Origin: Physcia stellaris
Lineage: Eukaryota > Ascomycota > Lecanoromycetes > Caliciales > Physciaceae
Assembly (NCBI GenBank): GCA_018902385.1
Contig: JABSSW010000035.1
Span: 124,001 to 188,000, forward strand
Direction: 5' to 3'
DNA: 64,000 nt
Position numbers and translations under genes: made by a program. The notes below the pieces were generated by a model. The model was not told the DNA's origin, did no database searches, and saw only the letters and a program-made list of their open reading frames with translations. Positions 36,901 to 47,767 of the stretch are shown one piece after another. Numbering within the stretch: position 1 is the stretch's first letter; every line of letters starts with the position of its first letter.

Positions 36901-39900
36901 TTAGTTCTGTATGTACCCGATCGGATTTTTGATCCAGCCGCAAAACCTCTGGTCGAGCAGGAGCGCCACAGGAAGAGAAGGACGGAGCTTCGAGTCAAGT
37001 TGTGGGCATTGACAGAATTCGAAAAAAAGTTCACGGGCGAGTCCACAAGCTTTCGATCTCGGATTGAGCAATCGAGGTTGGACGCCCTAGGGGATGAGAT
37101 ACCTGTGCCGCCAGTCACACGACCTCACAAGCCCACTCTAGGAGATTTACAAACGCTGCTCACGGGGCTACTAGAATCTGTCATTCGCAATTGCCCAACA
37201 CAGGAAGATCTGCAACATCTTGTCTCCGGCGGCGAGCTACTGAAGCCAAAAGTTGAATTACTAAGGGCTAACTTAGCTCGCTTTATCGCACGAATGCGTA
37301 ATGGATTTCGGCTGTTTGAAGACATAACGATACCTCTAATAAGCCTACTTAATGGTCTTGATGTAGGGCTTGTTCTCGCTTTGATAGCAGGTGAGAGAAA
37401 GAGTCCAATTGATAAGAGCGTCTTCAACATATGCCATTCAACACCGTTTATCGCTATGAGACCCGAATCCTTTGCGGCAACTACAATTAGCGGTCTACGG
37501 AACATTGTTCCGCATGCTGACACGCGGTTGGTATATCTTAAGACGACTGCAGTGCTCCCTTGTTTGGATTCCATATCCAAGGAGCCGTACGTTTCGACTT
37601 TGTTTGAAGTCTTTCATAGCTTTTACAAGGAGTGGAAAAAAAAACTAAGCGACGATCAAAAAGCAAAGGCAAGTCGGTCGTCCCTTTATCGCTATCGAGG
37701 TAGCGAAGACGATCAAACTGAAGAGACCACGAATGACTTTCACGAAATTTTTCCAGGCGATGAAGATGATGACAAAAATGGCGATACAGAAATGAGTTCT
37801 GGAATGCACCCCCGGACATTGGCCCAAGCTCTTGCTACTTGCCACCGGGACATATTCGACAAGAACAAATCCACAGAGCGAGTTATAGGCATTTTGAGAT
37901 TCTCTTCAAGTACTCTTGGTCGGATACCAAACGAGCTTGTCACATGTCCGATATCAGTCGAGAATCTCTTGCCTGCACTGATCGTTCAATTAGATGATAA
38001 TTGTGAGATTTTGCGAGAGACGTCGGCCGCAATTGGATCCTATAATTTCTACAAAGATACGAACGTGGCTGAATCTCGGAGACTTACCAAGCTAGTATTC
38101 GAAATTCAGAAGAGGTATTCAGAGCTAAGGGCAGTTTGGCCAGAACACGCAACCTTACAAGATGTACTCTATATCTCTTCGCAGCTTTTGGCTATGAGGC
38201 ACACAGAGCCTATTGCAAAGTTCTTGACTAAGTCTGAACAGCTACACCGCTTTATGCATGAATGGCAAACGGTCGCGAGTAGGGAATTCTCGACAGCTTC
38301 CTTATACGAGCAACTTACCGGTCTTCTTATTGACTGGCGACGTCTTGAATTGTCCACTTGGGCTAGACTTCTGGATAACGAAGATTCAAAGTGTTCCGAA
38401 GATGTAGACGCCTGGTGGTTCGTTGCATACGAAATTATCATCGCCGTGCCGCTATCAATTATCGATGCCGACAAAGCTGTTGAACAGCACACAGAACAGC
38501 TTTTAGGAGCTTTGACAGAGTTTCTATTCGCCACCACGATAGGTCATTATGCTCGACGATTACAACTGATAGAAAATTTCAAGAGCTATATACGGTTGCT
38601 CGCACAGAAACTGCCCGCCATGAAGACAGTAGAGAATGCTTTAAGTAACTTTCTCAAATTCTACAAGCGCTTTGACAAAAACATGCATGACGCAATTCTG
38701 GAAGGTCGACAAGCTCTGGAAAGGAAACTCAAAGAAGTTTTGGTGTTAGCAAGCTGGAAGGACACGAACATAAACGCACTGAGGGAAAGTGCGAAGCGCT
38801 CACACCAGAGATTGTTCAAGCTCATCCGGCAATATCGAATTTTGTTGGCACAGCCAGCTCAACAGGTACTGCTTCACGACCTACCGGACCCAGATGAAAT
38901 TACCGATCTTCCGGTATCTTCCACCTCGGTGCTCGAATTTCCAGATCTTGGTGTTCCAATTCAATTATGTCAGGAGAATCTGCCTCAATGGGCAACTAGA
39001 TCAGCACGCTTCCAGAACCCGGCCGCAACAGCGAGACAAATGGCCAAAATTTGTCAACTTCCTGCTTCAGCATTTAAAGTGGCCGACTACGTCGATACCT
39101 ATGCTTTGGAGCTGTCAGAGAACATCATTTTACTCCGGAGAGAGACACCGGCAGTGAAGACTAAAGAAAATGATGGACTCACGAAGCATTTAAGAGCACG
39201 GAAACGTAAATTATTCACCGATACATTGAAAGATATTCGACAAATGGGATTTCAGTCGAACATCAGCGGAGATGCTCTCGCAAAGCAATCGACATTACCA
39301 ATTATTCTTTCCAGTACTCCTGCCTTCGAGCATGGAGGTCTGAACGGGGATCTCGGCGTGGCGGATCGCTATTGGTACAAATTGTTGGACAATCTCGCTT
39401 TGGTGCGAGAGAAGTCTCGAGATCCTTCAAACGATATAAGCCACGTGGAGACATCTCGTAGCCTTGGGTATTTGGAAAGTATGTTAAAACTAATACTCAA
39501 AGAGCGAGTCGTGATAGCATCTTGTTTTAATGACCTGCATCAACTCAACAATATTATCATATCATGGAGTGCTCTATCAGAAATAGACTCTGTACCTTTC
39601 GTTGTCAGGGGCCCCGACACAGACTATTTGATTACAACGGTCTTCGCGCGAATATCATCGCTTCCATTGATGCTTGATACCGGATGTGTGTTGCTTGAAA
39701 AGCATGGAAGACTTGGAAATTTTGATAATAGCATCATCACGCAGAAGCTGAGAGCATGGAAAGAGAAAGTAATTACTTTAGTGGATTCTGCAAAGAACTT
39801 ACCTAAGCTGCCAGGCGGCTTGAGCTCGCCGCTACATGAATGTACGTACAGTCAAGCTGAAGGTGCCCTCAGCGAGCTGAACGCAAAATTGCTAGAGTGG

Positions 39901-42900
39901 ACTCAAGAAAATCCTGCGGTAGGCTTTATATTGAGACAAGTGAGGTATTGGACCGAGATCGGCACCGTTGAGGCGTCGCAAGATAGAAACGGCGTCAGGT
40001 CTGTGGCGCTGATAGATTTCGGCAACAACATAGCCAACGCTTATGATTCTATTTTGGTCGCTACACAGCAGATGCAGACGGTGTTGAGCGCCATATCTTC
40101 CGATTATGAAGAGGCTTCGTGGTTGACTCGAAATTCAAAAACATTGTCAGATGGTTTGAGGAGTCTACAGATTGGTAAAGTGAATGTTGCTTTGGACAAG
40201 ACCATGCAGCAAATGCCACATATTGTTCCCTCTGATCGGCAGAACCTCAAAACTGCCAGCGCAGCTTGCTCCCTACTGCTGCCAATCATTCAGCAGTACC
40301 GGCGGATTCTACAGCAGGCACTCAACTACTACACGTCCGATCATCGTGCCTTGTGCAAGCTCGCCTCTATCTTTGCTCAATCATTTTCGCATATTGTCTC
40401 GCAGGGCTTTTGTGAACCTGCAGTCTCGTCGGTTGGCGAGGCGGGGAAAGTGGAGAATCTTGAAGGAGGGATTGGACTTGGGGAAGGCGAAGGCGCTCAA
40501 GATATCAGCAAAGATGTCGAAGATGACGAGGATCTATCAGAACTTGCTCAAGATAAGGGAAAGAGGGAAGAAGGGAGTCCCGAAAATGTTGATGAGGCTA
40601 TCGATATGAACCATGATGAGCTGGCGGGTGACCTAGAAGATATGTCAGGAAGCCAAACGGAAGAAGGGGCGCAAAGCGGCGAAGATCAAGACGATATTGA
40701 TGAAGAACTTGGGGACGTCAACGAGTTGGATCCGGGAGCTGTCGATGAGAAACTGTGGGATGGAGGTGCAGAGCATCCGAGGAAAGAGAAAGAAAGCGAC
40801 CAAAGCACAGGAAAGAATCAAAAGGATGATCAGAGGGCACATGAAGGCAGTGAATATATTGAGACAGCCGAAGACGAGGCGGATGAGTCGGGTAATGAGG
40901 ATGTAGGGGATGGTGAAGAGGTGGTAAATGGAGAAGCCCAGAAGCTAGATTCCCACGTGCAAGAGGAGGAGAATCTGGAATTGCCAGAAGAGATGGACCT
41001 GGACAATAATGATCGCTCCGATATATCAAGTCTGCAAGGAAGCGATCTTGACGAAGCGTCCAACCATGAGCAAGAAGGGATTGATGATTTACAATCGTCT
41101 GACGAAGAAATCAAGTCAGAACAGGGCGACCAGCTCGAAGAGCATTCAAATTACAATACAAACCTGGACGAACCCCGGGAGAGTGATGGAGATGTAGACG
41201 AACCTGACAAGGGTGACGCTGAATCTACTTTGCTCAGTGAGCCGGAAACCGAAAGCTTGGATCAAGGCCCAAGGCTTCTTCCAGAGCATAACGATGATGC
41301 AATTATTGACCCTGATAACCTTGTTTCTGATGATGGCCAAAGAGAAGGACAAGGCACCGACAAGCAAGATTATGACGAGCAGACCGGACGGAATACCGCT
41401 GAGGGAAAGCAGGATGGACAAGCCAGACCATTTGATGAAGACGACGGTCAGGCCGCAGCGAAGGACGGTAGTCATGCAAGTACACGCAGGGAACCCAAAA
41501 ATTCATCTAACTCCGAGGCAATGGACGATAATCCACTCGGAAACCAAGCATTCCAGAAGCTAGGCGATGCTTTGGAAGAATGGCATCGCCAACAACAGCA
41601 GATCCGAGATGCCGCTGGGCCTACGAGTGAAGCTCCACCACAGCCGCCAGATACTGAAATGACCGAGAAAGAGTTCGAGCACTTATACGATGAAAATACC
41701 CACGCGGACGCTCAAGCACTAGGAGCCGCTACGGAAGAACAAACCCAAGCTTTGGACCAGCGAGCTTTCGATACAGAGATAAATGACCAGCCAGACGATT
41801 TCATCCCCGATCAGCGTGACCAGAACCTGCTCGAGGATCAGGATCAGATGATGAAGGACGCGGAGCTACCTCCGCCGTCTTCCTTGGCTAAGCACCAATT
41901 ACCGAACTCAAGCGCCTTCGTTGGCAAGAGCGATCGCCAACAAGAAGAACTCAACGGCCCGACCAGCACTGATGAGACCATTGAAGACATCCAAAGTGTT
42001 GAGGATGAGTCCACGACTCCTCCTGATTTAAGACTCGCCATCTCCGCTCGCTCATCGTCTGAAGCCCGCCAGCTATGGTCCCACTACCAATCCCAGACCC
42101 ACTCCCTTTCTCTCATTCTCACCGAACAGCTCCGGCTCATCCTCACACCCACCCAGGCCACCAAAATGCGGGGCGACTTCCGCACCGGCAAACGCCTGAA
42201 TATCAGACGCATCATTCCCTACATCGCTAGCAACTACAAGCGCGACAAGATCTGGATGCGGCGCTCGGTGCCTCAAAAGCGCAATTACCAAATCATGCTC
42301 GCCGTCGACGACAGCAAATCCATGGGCGAGAGCGGTAGCGGACAATTGGCCTTCGAAGCGCTTGTCTTAGTCATGCAAAGTCTGAGTATGCTTGAGGTCG
42401 GCGAGATCGCCGTGGTGGGTTTCGGGGAGAACGTCACAGTGGCACACGAATTCGACAAGCCGTTCTCGCCTGAAGCGGGCGTGAATATAATCCAGCATTT
42501 CGGATTCAAGCAGACGAAGACGAATGTTCGGAAGCTGGTCGCCGAGTCCATCGAGCTGTTCCGCGCTGCGCGCGATAGAGCCCCGTCATCGTCGGCGGCG
42601 GAAATCTGGCAGCTTATGCTTATCATTAGCGACGGGCTTTGCGAAGATCATGAGACGATACGGAGGCTCGTGAGGCAGGCGCAGGAAGAGCGGATCATGA
42701 TTGTGTTTGTGATTGTGGATGCGATGAGGGGTGAGAGTATCGTGGATATGAGCCAGGCGGTCTTTGAACCTGATCCAGGTGGCGACGGCGGGCAGAAGCT
42801 GAAGATTAAACGGTATCTGGATGACTTTCCATTTACGTATTACTTGGTGGTTGGGGATGTGAAGGAGCTACCTGGGGTTTTGGCGACGGCGTTGAGGAGT

Positions 42901-42933
42901 TGGTTCAGTGAGATTGTGAGCGAAGCAGGTTGA
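27958..42933 (+). CDS. MDN1: Midasin (Rea1), giant AAA+ ATPase of 60S ribosome assembly
   Basis: Dynein-like ATPase that strips assembly factors (Rsa4, Ytm1 in yeast) from pre-60S particles in the nucleus. Five exons, 27958-35172, 35225-35542, 35597-36031, 36079-36404 and 36462-42933, give 4921 aa; yeast Rea1 is about 4910. Six Walker A motifs mark AAA1-6: GLPGAGKSS (about 307), GETGTGKTA (644), GPTSSGKTS (1080), GDTGSGKTT (1370), GSPGVGKTT (1752) and GPSGSGKTH (2063). Walker B sequences such as LDEINLA and LDELNLAP follow them; AAA6 has LDNANLCS and AAA1 has IEDIDRAP. A long linker comes next, then an Asp/Glu-rich region (about 4100-4610). The C-terminal MIDAS domain has LAVDDSKSMGES near 4710 (DxSxS). 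Complete and apparently intact. Confidence 0.98.
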
Positions 42934-43056
42934 GGAGGTAACCCGATGCGATGCGGGGTGAGAAGTTAAACAAACATAACATGCTTTGCTGGATTCAATG
43001 AACGCTATTCTATGCTACTGCAAGTAAAGGAACATTCTAGACTCATACGTGCCAGG

Positions 43057-44151
43057 CTACAGAGGCCGTGTGACGATACGCCCCTGCGCATCCCAATCCA
43101 TGCTCACCAGCTTGGGCTCTTCTGATACCGCGCCACCATCATCCACTTGCGCATGCCCATCAAGCCTTCTAATTTCGGCTAGTAGTAGAGTCGCCAGATC
43201 CAGATCTGGAGATATCTCCGGCGTAAGTAAACTCCCAGCGCCCACCTGAGCTCCGTGATCCAAACTGCTCCTCTCAAACCCCACTGATGTAGTACCTGCT
43301 GAAGCCATATGGCTGTTTGACATTGCAGCAGCAGCTAATTGGCCTCGCTTTTCTACCCTGTGCTTGCTTGATTTGACAGGCGCCGTGATAGATGATCCGG
43401 CTTCTGCTGCTCCTTTAGCTTGACCTTTCTGCTTTCTTGGCTTCGTATCCTTCGAGCCTGGAGGACGGCCACGACCACGTCGAGGAGGTTCCTCTGCAGC
43501 AGGAGGAGGAGGAGATTGCTGCTTGGTAGAAAGACGCGGCTGCTGAGAGGGTGGTGGAGGGCAGACAGGAGGAGGGAGAGGATGTTGAGGAGGGAGCAAA
43601 TTTTGCGGAGGAGACGGCTGCTGGGCAGAAAGACGCGGCTGCTGAGAGGGTGGAGGAGGGTTAACAGGAGAAGGGAGAAAATACTCAGGAGCGAGGAACT
43701 TTTGCGGAGGAGGCGGCTGCTGGGCAGAAAGACGCGGCTGCTGAGCGGGCAGAAGAGGGTTAACAGGAGAAGGGAGAGGATGTTGAGGAGGAAGGAACTT
43801 TCGCGCAGGAGGCAGGTGGTGAAGATCCTGCTGTAGGCGAGTGTAGCAGGTTATCTCACCAGGCGCTAATTGCTGCGCCCATTGTTGCTCGCGCGGAGGC
43901 ACGATTGTGTTCGTGGTGCCTTCGTCGTATATGCCTTCGTCGTATGGATTGCACATAGGCCCGAATTGGGAGATCCAGTCAGGGTGTAGGTCCATTGCGA
44001 CGGGAAAGAGGACCTTAAGATCGAGATCGCTGAATTCTTTGGCATACTCGTGAGTGGGATGGCCTGGGATATGGGGGTAGAGTTCGTGCATAATATGGTC
44101 AGGAACGATTGCAGTCGGGACCGACGATGTTGCTTTTGAGGTGTCTGCCAT
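43057..44151 (-). CDS. Proline/glutamine-rich AT-hook protein with 33-residue tandem repeats
   Basis: Single exon, 364 aa from MADTSK (an upstream in-frame ATG at 44202 would add 17 residues). I do not recognise the family. Residues 1-105 are non-repetitive, with DHIMHELYPHIPGHP and FPVAMDLHPDW. Residues about 107-207 are three tandem 33-residue units ending QQPRLSAQQP, QQPRLSAQQP and QQPRLSTKQQ, rich in Pro, Gln and Leu. A classic AT-hook core RGRGRPPGSK lies near residues 224-233, followed by a basic Lys/Ala tract. The C terminus is Ala/Gly/Asp-rich. An AT-hook suggests nuclear, minor-groove DNA binding; the rest gives no function. The unbroken frame through 1.1 kb and the in-frame repeats argue that it is real. 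It may be lineage-specific. Confidence 0.7.
   Translation of the reverse strand: MADTSKATSSVPTAIVPDHIMHELYPHIPGHPTHEYAKEFSDLDLKVLFPVAMDLHPDWISQFGPMCNPYDEGIYDEGTTNTIVPPREQQWAQQLAPGEITCYTRLQQDLHHLPPARKFLPPQHPLPSPVNPLLPAQQPRLSAQQPPPPQKFLAPEYFLPSPVNPPPPSQQPRLSAQQPSPPQNLLPPQHPLPPPVCPPPPSQQPRLSTKQQSPPPPAAEEPPRRGRGRPPGSKDTKPRKQKGQAKGAAEAGSSITAPVKSSKHRVEKRGQLAAAAMSNSHMASAGTTSVGFERSSLDHGAQVGAGSLLTPEISPDLDLATLLLAEIRRLDGHAQVDDGGAVSEEPKLVSMDWDAQGRIVTRPL
43531..43827. repeat. Three tandem 99-bp repeats inside the AT-hook gene
   Basis: The marker gacgcggctgctgag recurs at 43533, 43632 and 43731, exactly 99 bp apart. The units are imperfect copies encoding 33 residues each, so copy number can change without shifting the frame. 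Confidence 0.9.
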
Positions 44152-44160
44152 GTCTGAGAG

Positions 44161-44298
44161 GACACAAAGTCTCAATTTATAATGGCTATAATAGAAATGC
44201 AAATTTGACAGAGAGATGAGAGTGGGTAAGACACAGAGTTCCAGTTCGAGTTTGCTATGATAGAAATTTACAATGGAAAGGGAGATGGGAGTGGGTAA
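44161..44298. repeat. Imperfect 69-bp direct tandem duplication upstream of the AT-hook gene
   Basis: 44161-44229 and 44230-44298 both run from gacaca(a/g)ag to agtgggtaa, with shared blocks such as atagaaat and gagat(g/a)... in between. They lie just upstream of the AT-hook gene start, in its likely promoter or 5' leader. Confidence 0.7.
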
Positions 44299-45514
44299 TT
44301 ATTTATATACAAGCTGAAGCCCTTTCTGAAAAGCGGTCAGTGCTGGAATCAACAGACTCGGACGGTTGGGATATTATCCTTCCAGCTGGACCGAGACCGA
44401 GTCATAAAGGTAGTCATCTATCGAGGATGATCCGGATGAGTGAGGATACCTGGCGTAGTAATCCTAGCATCCAGTTTTTATGCTCATCCAGTTTTCATGC
44501 TCCACTGGTTGACCGCATCGAATCAGGAAGCTCTGAATTGATCCCCGCCATCAAAGACATCCCAACGTGAGATCTGATCGGTGGCCAAAACTTACTCCTT
44601 CCTTACCATTGTTGACACCTTCGCTGCTTTTGTTTGCTACCCAGGTCGTCTCTCAACGCGTAGTCCTAGCCTACGTGGCTGAACTCTATTGCGTAGTCAT
44701 GTGATCTCATTAGCGTGAATTGCACAGCTGGAAGTAAACAGATCAACAAACGCAGTTGACTCGTCGTTGTTGGTAGTAGAGGCTTCGATCTGGGGATATG
44801 GCGCTGACCATACTGTTATCGTCAGGCTTAGGTGATCCTGCCCTGGACGTACATTAGAACTTCGAGTTTCTGAGTTCGTCACTACCTAGCTATCACGCCC
44901 CAGGACTGAAACATCAGACAAGTCTCCCGAAATGGTGGGAACACCATACTAACTTACCTAACGTTGCATGTTCTAACCTTCTTGGTTGCGCCCTATAAGC
45001 TCTCGCATACTATTGTTCGTTGAAGGACGACTGACTCGTCCCTCGCCACGGATCCTATCGTGACTCTGCTCTGTTGTAAATCCGGAATATGCAGGAACGA
45101 TTGCCATTGGCCAGAGGTGGGCTTATGAGAAGGCGTTGTTCGGCGATAGAGAGGAAGGTTGGATGTTGTGGCGCCCTCTCCACCCAAGCACATAAGGAGC
45201 AAGTTCACACTGAGAAACCCACCTTCTACAGCACATATGCATGCTGTAATAAAGTGGAAATAGTCAACATATCTTGCCTACCTTATGTACTCACCAACCC
45301 ACCTCTTGATGATTTTCTGGTATAGCAACTTAGTGTAAGCTTGTTGCAGTGATACGCTCGTCATTGGAGTCCCACCAAGGGTGGCATGAGTTTTGAGGTG
45401 ATGTGGACTCTTGTATATAAAAATTGGGTAGAAGAGAAGAAAGCATGATGCTTTTATTCCGTTATTCTGTATTCGCAGAGTACTCGGCCTCAGTGATAGG
45501 AAACACAGTGAGGA
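44299..45514. other. Intergenic region without recognisable genes
   Basis: 1.2 kb of non-coding DNA between the 5' side of the AT-hook gene and the 3' end of the PRCC gene. Short ORFs (for example 44340-44570 +) lack motifs. Confidence 0.5.
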
Positions 45515-46717
45515 TCACCATCCATATTTACTTCCAGCTTCCTTTTTATTCCTCTTGCCGCTTGCAAAGTGCTCTTCAAGTGCATCTTTTTGATGACTTG
45601 CAGCATTAACAAGCTGCTTCAGACTGTGCTTACCAGGCGCTATTGACCGCACGGGGTTATGCTGTGCCTGTTCGCCGGCTTGCCTCAGCAGCTCATTGGC
45701 AGCATACTCTTGATCTGTATCAAAATTTACCACGCTGACTTCAGATATTTTGTTTTTCTTACGACCAAAGAGTTGACGTCTAGCAGATTCAGTGAGGTTT
45801 AGATCTGCAGCTATGGTGTCAAGGGACTGCGAGGTCCCCTGAGAACCCTTCGGATTATCGAGAGCTTCATTGCCCATCATCTTTTCCCTCTCATTCGCAT
45901 CATTCTGGATTTCGAGATGCTCGTTACCAACATGAGAAGCAGCTGTCATATCACCAGACTGTCGTATTGGCTCATAAAGCATAGGTCGGTATTCACCTTT
46001 CGGGGCTGGCTGCCCGCTCTGGGCGGCAGCTCCACCACCCGCAAAGAACAATGAGTCCTTCTTCACGCTCGCAATATCTTTGATCTGGGTAGAACTTGAA
46101 GCCTTTCCAACTGCAATGTCCTCCTGCAGCTCAATTTTCTTCTTCTTTGGTTTTCTCCCGACCGAGAGTGGCTTGAATATTGCGGCGGAAACCTTCTTTG
46201 GGGACTCTTTGCGGTTCTTAGAAGATCCAGAGTCAACTGCCTGGGCCTCATCTTCCTCTTCGTGACCAATGGAAATAGGGAAGTCTTTAGCAGGAGTTTC
46301 TTCGCTGCTAGTAGCTGTATCGACTGCTGCTACTCGTGGATCTCTGCTGAAGCTAGCATTTGCACCTGTTTTGAGGTTAGATCCTCTCGCTAATCCTCCT
46401 TTCCCGGTCGCACTGGACGAAGGCAGTCCACGAGGTGTGACTGCACGTTTTGGGGCTGGGAGAAGAGAGTTGAAGTCTTGAGCGCTTCCTGCTCCTAGTC
46501 TGACCCGTTTTGAAGGCGGTTCTTGCCTATCTTCTAGTCTGTCTCTAGAACTCTTCAGGGACTCTGGTAGATGCACCTCAACTTTGTGTGGATTTGAGCG
46601 ATCAACAACTTTTTGAAAGGCAGGTTTTTCAGGGCCAGATGAAGGCTTGAGTTGCTTAGGGGCTGCTTTCCTTTCTGAATCTGAATCATCCGAGCTGGAG
46701 TAAGACACTAAGGCCAT
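45515..46717 (-). CDS. PRCC-domain protein (mitotic checkpoint/splicing associated)
   Basis: Single exon, 400 aa. It starts MALVSYSSSDDSDSERK, a typical beginning for PRCC-family proteins. The middle is disordered, with Lys-rich (RKPKKKKIEL) and acidic patches. The conserved C-terminal PRCC domain runs from about residue 230: EYRPMLYEPIRQSGD, then LNLTESARRQLFGRKKN, VVNFDTDQEYAANELLRQAGEQ, NPVRSIAPGKHSLKQLVNAA and a final SKYGW. In animals PRCC binds MAD2L2 and associates with splicing factors; the fungal role is not established. Its start faces the Sin1 gene across 1.05 kb that holds a MITE. Confidence 0.9.
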   Translation of the reverse strand: MALVSYSSSDDSDSERKAAPKQLKPSSGPEKPAFQKVVDRSNPHKVEVHLPESLKSSRDRLEDRQEPPSKRVRLGAGSAQDFNSLLPAPKRAVTPRGLPSSSATGKGGLARGSNLKTGANASFSRDPRVAAVDTATSSEETPAKDFPISIGHEEEDEAQAVDSGSSKNRKESPKKVSAAIFKPLSVGRKPKKKKIELQEDIAVGKASSSTQIKDIASVKKDSLFFAGGGAAAQSGQPAPKGEYRPMLYEPIRQSGDMTAASHVGNEHLEIQNDANEREKMMGNEALDNPKGSQGTSQSLDTIAADLNLTESARRQLFGRKKNKISEVSVVNFDTDQEYAANELLRQAGEQAQHNPVRSIAPGKHSLKQLVNAASHQKDALEEHFASGKRNKKEAGSKYGW

Positions 46718-46953
46718 GATTTATGTGAGAAAACGTAAAGGTATTGGCGTCAAGATCTTAGCTTCTAGCAAACCAGACACTTATCCAATTACCGGATGCG
46801 AAGCGAAGGGACGTCGAGGCACCGTCCGTCTCATAGAAGTGAGAAGTTTTATTTGGTAAGGGGGCAGGCGAGAATTATAGGAATGAATTATCCAAAGCTC
46901 GGCGAGATCAGGGTTCGCTAGATCTACTAGACTTTGAGGCGGAACTGTCTTTA

Positions 46954-47420
46954 GCGTGGAAAAGTTTCTTGCGAATCCTTGGCATTCTCCTCCCGACCAC
47001 CCTCCTCTCAAGTTTGTATGATAGTAAGCTGAGAAAATTTGCAATTGATGTTTCTATCACTTTTTCAAGCATGTATAATGTATTACTCAAATCGTTAATG
47101 ATCTTGCTGAAAAATTAAAGTGATTTGAGTTTTGATGACGTGCTATTTCATGCTCTGACACAGTGAGCTCACTTTGCGCAACCCTAATCCGGAAGTGAGC
47201 TCTGTCAGATCATAAAATAAGACATGTCTACAACATCAAAAAATGACTATACTGAAGTGTTTATGACTTCATTCATATCAACTATTAATATGTATTTGAA
47301 AAAATGATTGAAACATCATTTGAAAAATCATCTCAGGTTACTGCCATACAAATTTGGGAGGGGGGTGGTCGGGAGGAGGATGCTGGTGATGCTAAGGATT
47401 CGCAAGTAACTTTTCCACGC
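46954..47420. mobile_element. Palindromic MITE/foldback element with TA target duplication
   Basis: 467 bp without coding capacity. Both ends read GCGTGGAAAAGTT inward (left arm from 46954; right arm is its reverse complement ending at 47420), each flanked by TA (46952-46953 and 47421-47422). The arms stay similar for more than 120 bp: gcgaatcctt, cctcccgaccaccc, tttgtatg and gatgtttc can be paired. The right arm carries an extra run of about 9 bp. Pairing continues towards the centre, where tgagctcactt and aagtgagctc form a strong stem at about 47160-47206. TA duplication and long inverted repeats fit a non-autonomous Tc1/mariner-type MITE. It lies between the divergent PRCC and Sin1 genes. 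No transposase is present, so the superfamily is inferred. Confidence 0.85.
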
Positions 47421-47767
47421 TAACTTCCGAATTACGCCCATCGCTAGCGAAAGAAATGTACGGTATTTTACGGTATGTTACCTGATAAAACCCAACCTTT
47501 ACCATAGGGTTGGATGAAATCTGGTCTTGATCAAGCTGTACGGACGTAGGCTACTTAGGATGTAGTAAGAGACGTGGATGAAGTCAAGCTTGGATTGTGC
47601 GTCGCCTCTTATGGCGCCTGCGTTTGGGCTCTCTACTAATCAGAATTATATATGGCAGGCACACGAGGTTCCACAGAGTCAGTGCCGAATGAACTGTCCA
47701 ACCCCGAAAACGTTGGATCGCTCAAGTTGAAGACAGGGGCACCGCAGCCCTCTTCTCGACTAGAAGA
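47421..47767. promoter_or_regulatory. Proximal promoter and 5' leader of the Sin1 gene
   Basis: 347 bp between the MITE and the Sin1 start codon. An ATG at 47652, in a different frame, opens an upstream reading frame that overlaps the Sin1 start if it is transcribed. Confidence 0.4.

Noticed and set aside
40697-41563. Several long ORFs on both strands within the midasin acidic region
   Set aside because: Low-complexity GA-rich coding sequence leaves other frames open by chance. The midasin frame is continuous and conserved.
43420-43836. Plus-strand ORF of 138 codons rich in Arg and Leu
   Set aside because: It is the antisense shadow of the proline-rich repeats of the minus-strand AT-hook gene; its composition is explained by that.
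44340-44570. Plus-strand ORF of 76 codons upstream of the AT-hook gene
   Set aside because: No conserved motif, no splice partners and no promoter signal; too weak to call.
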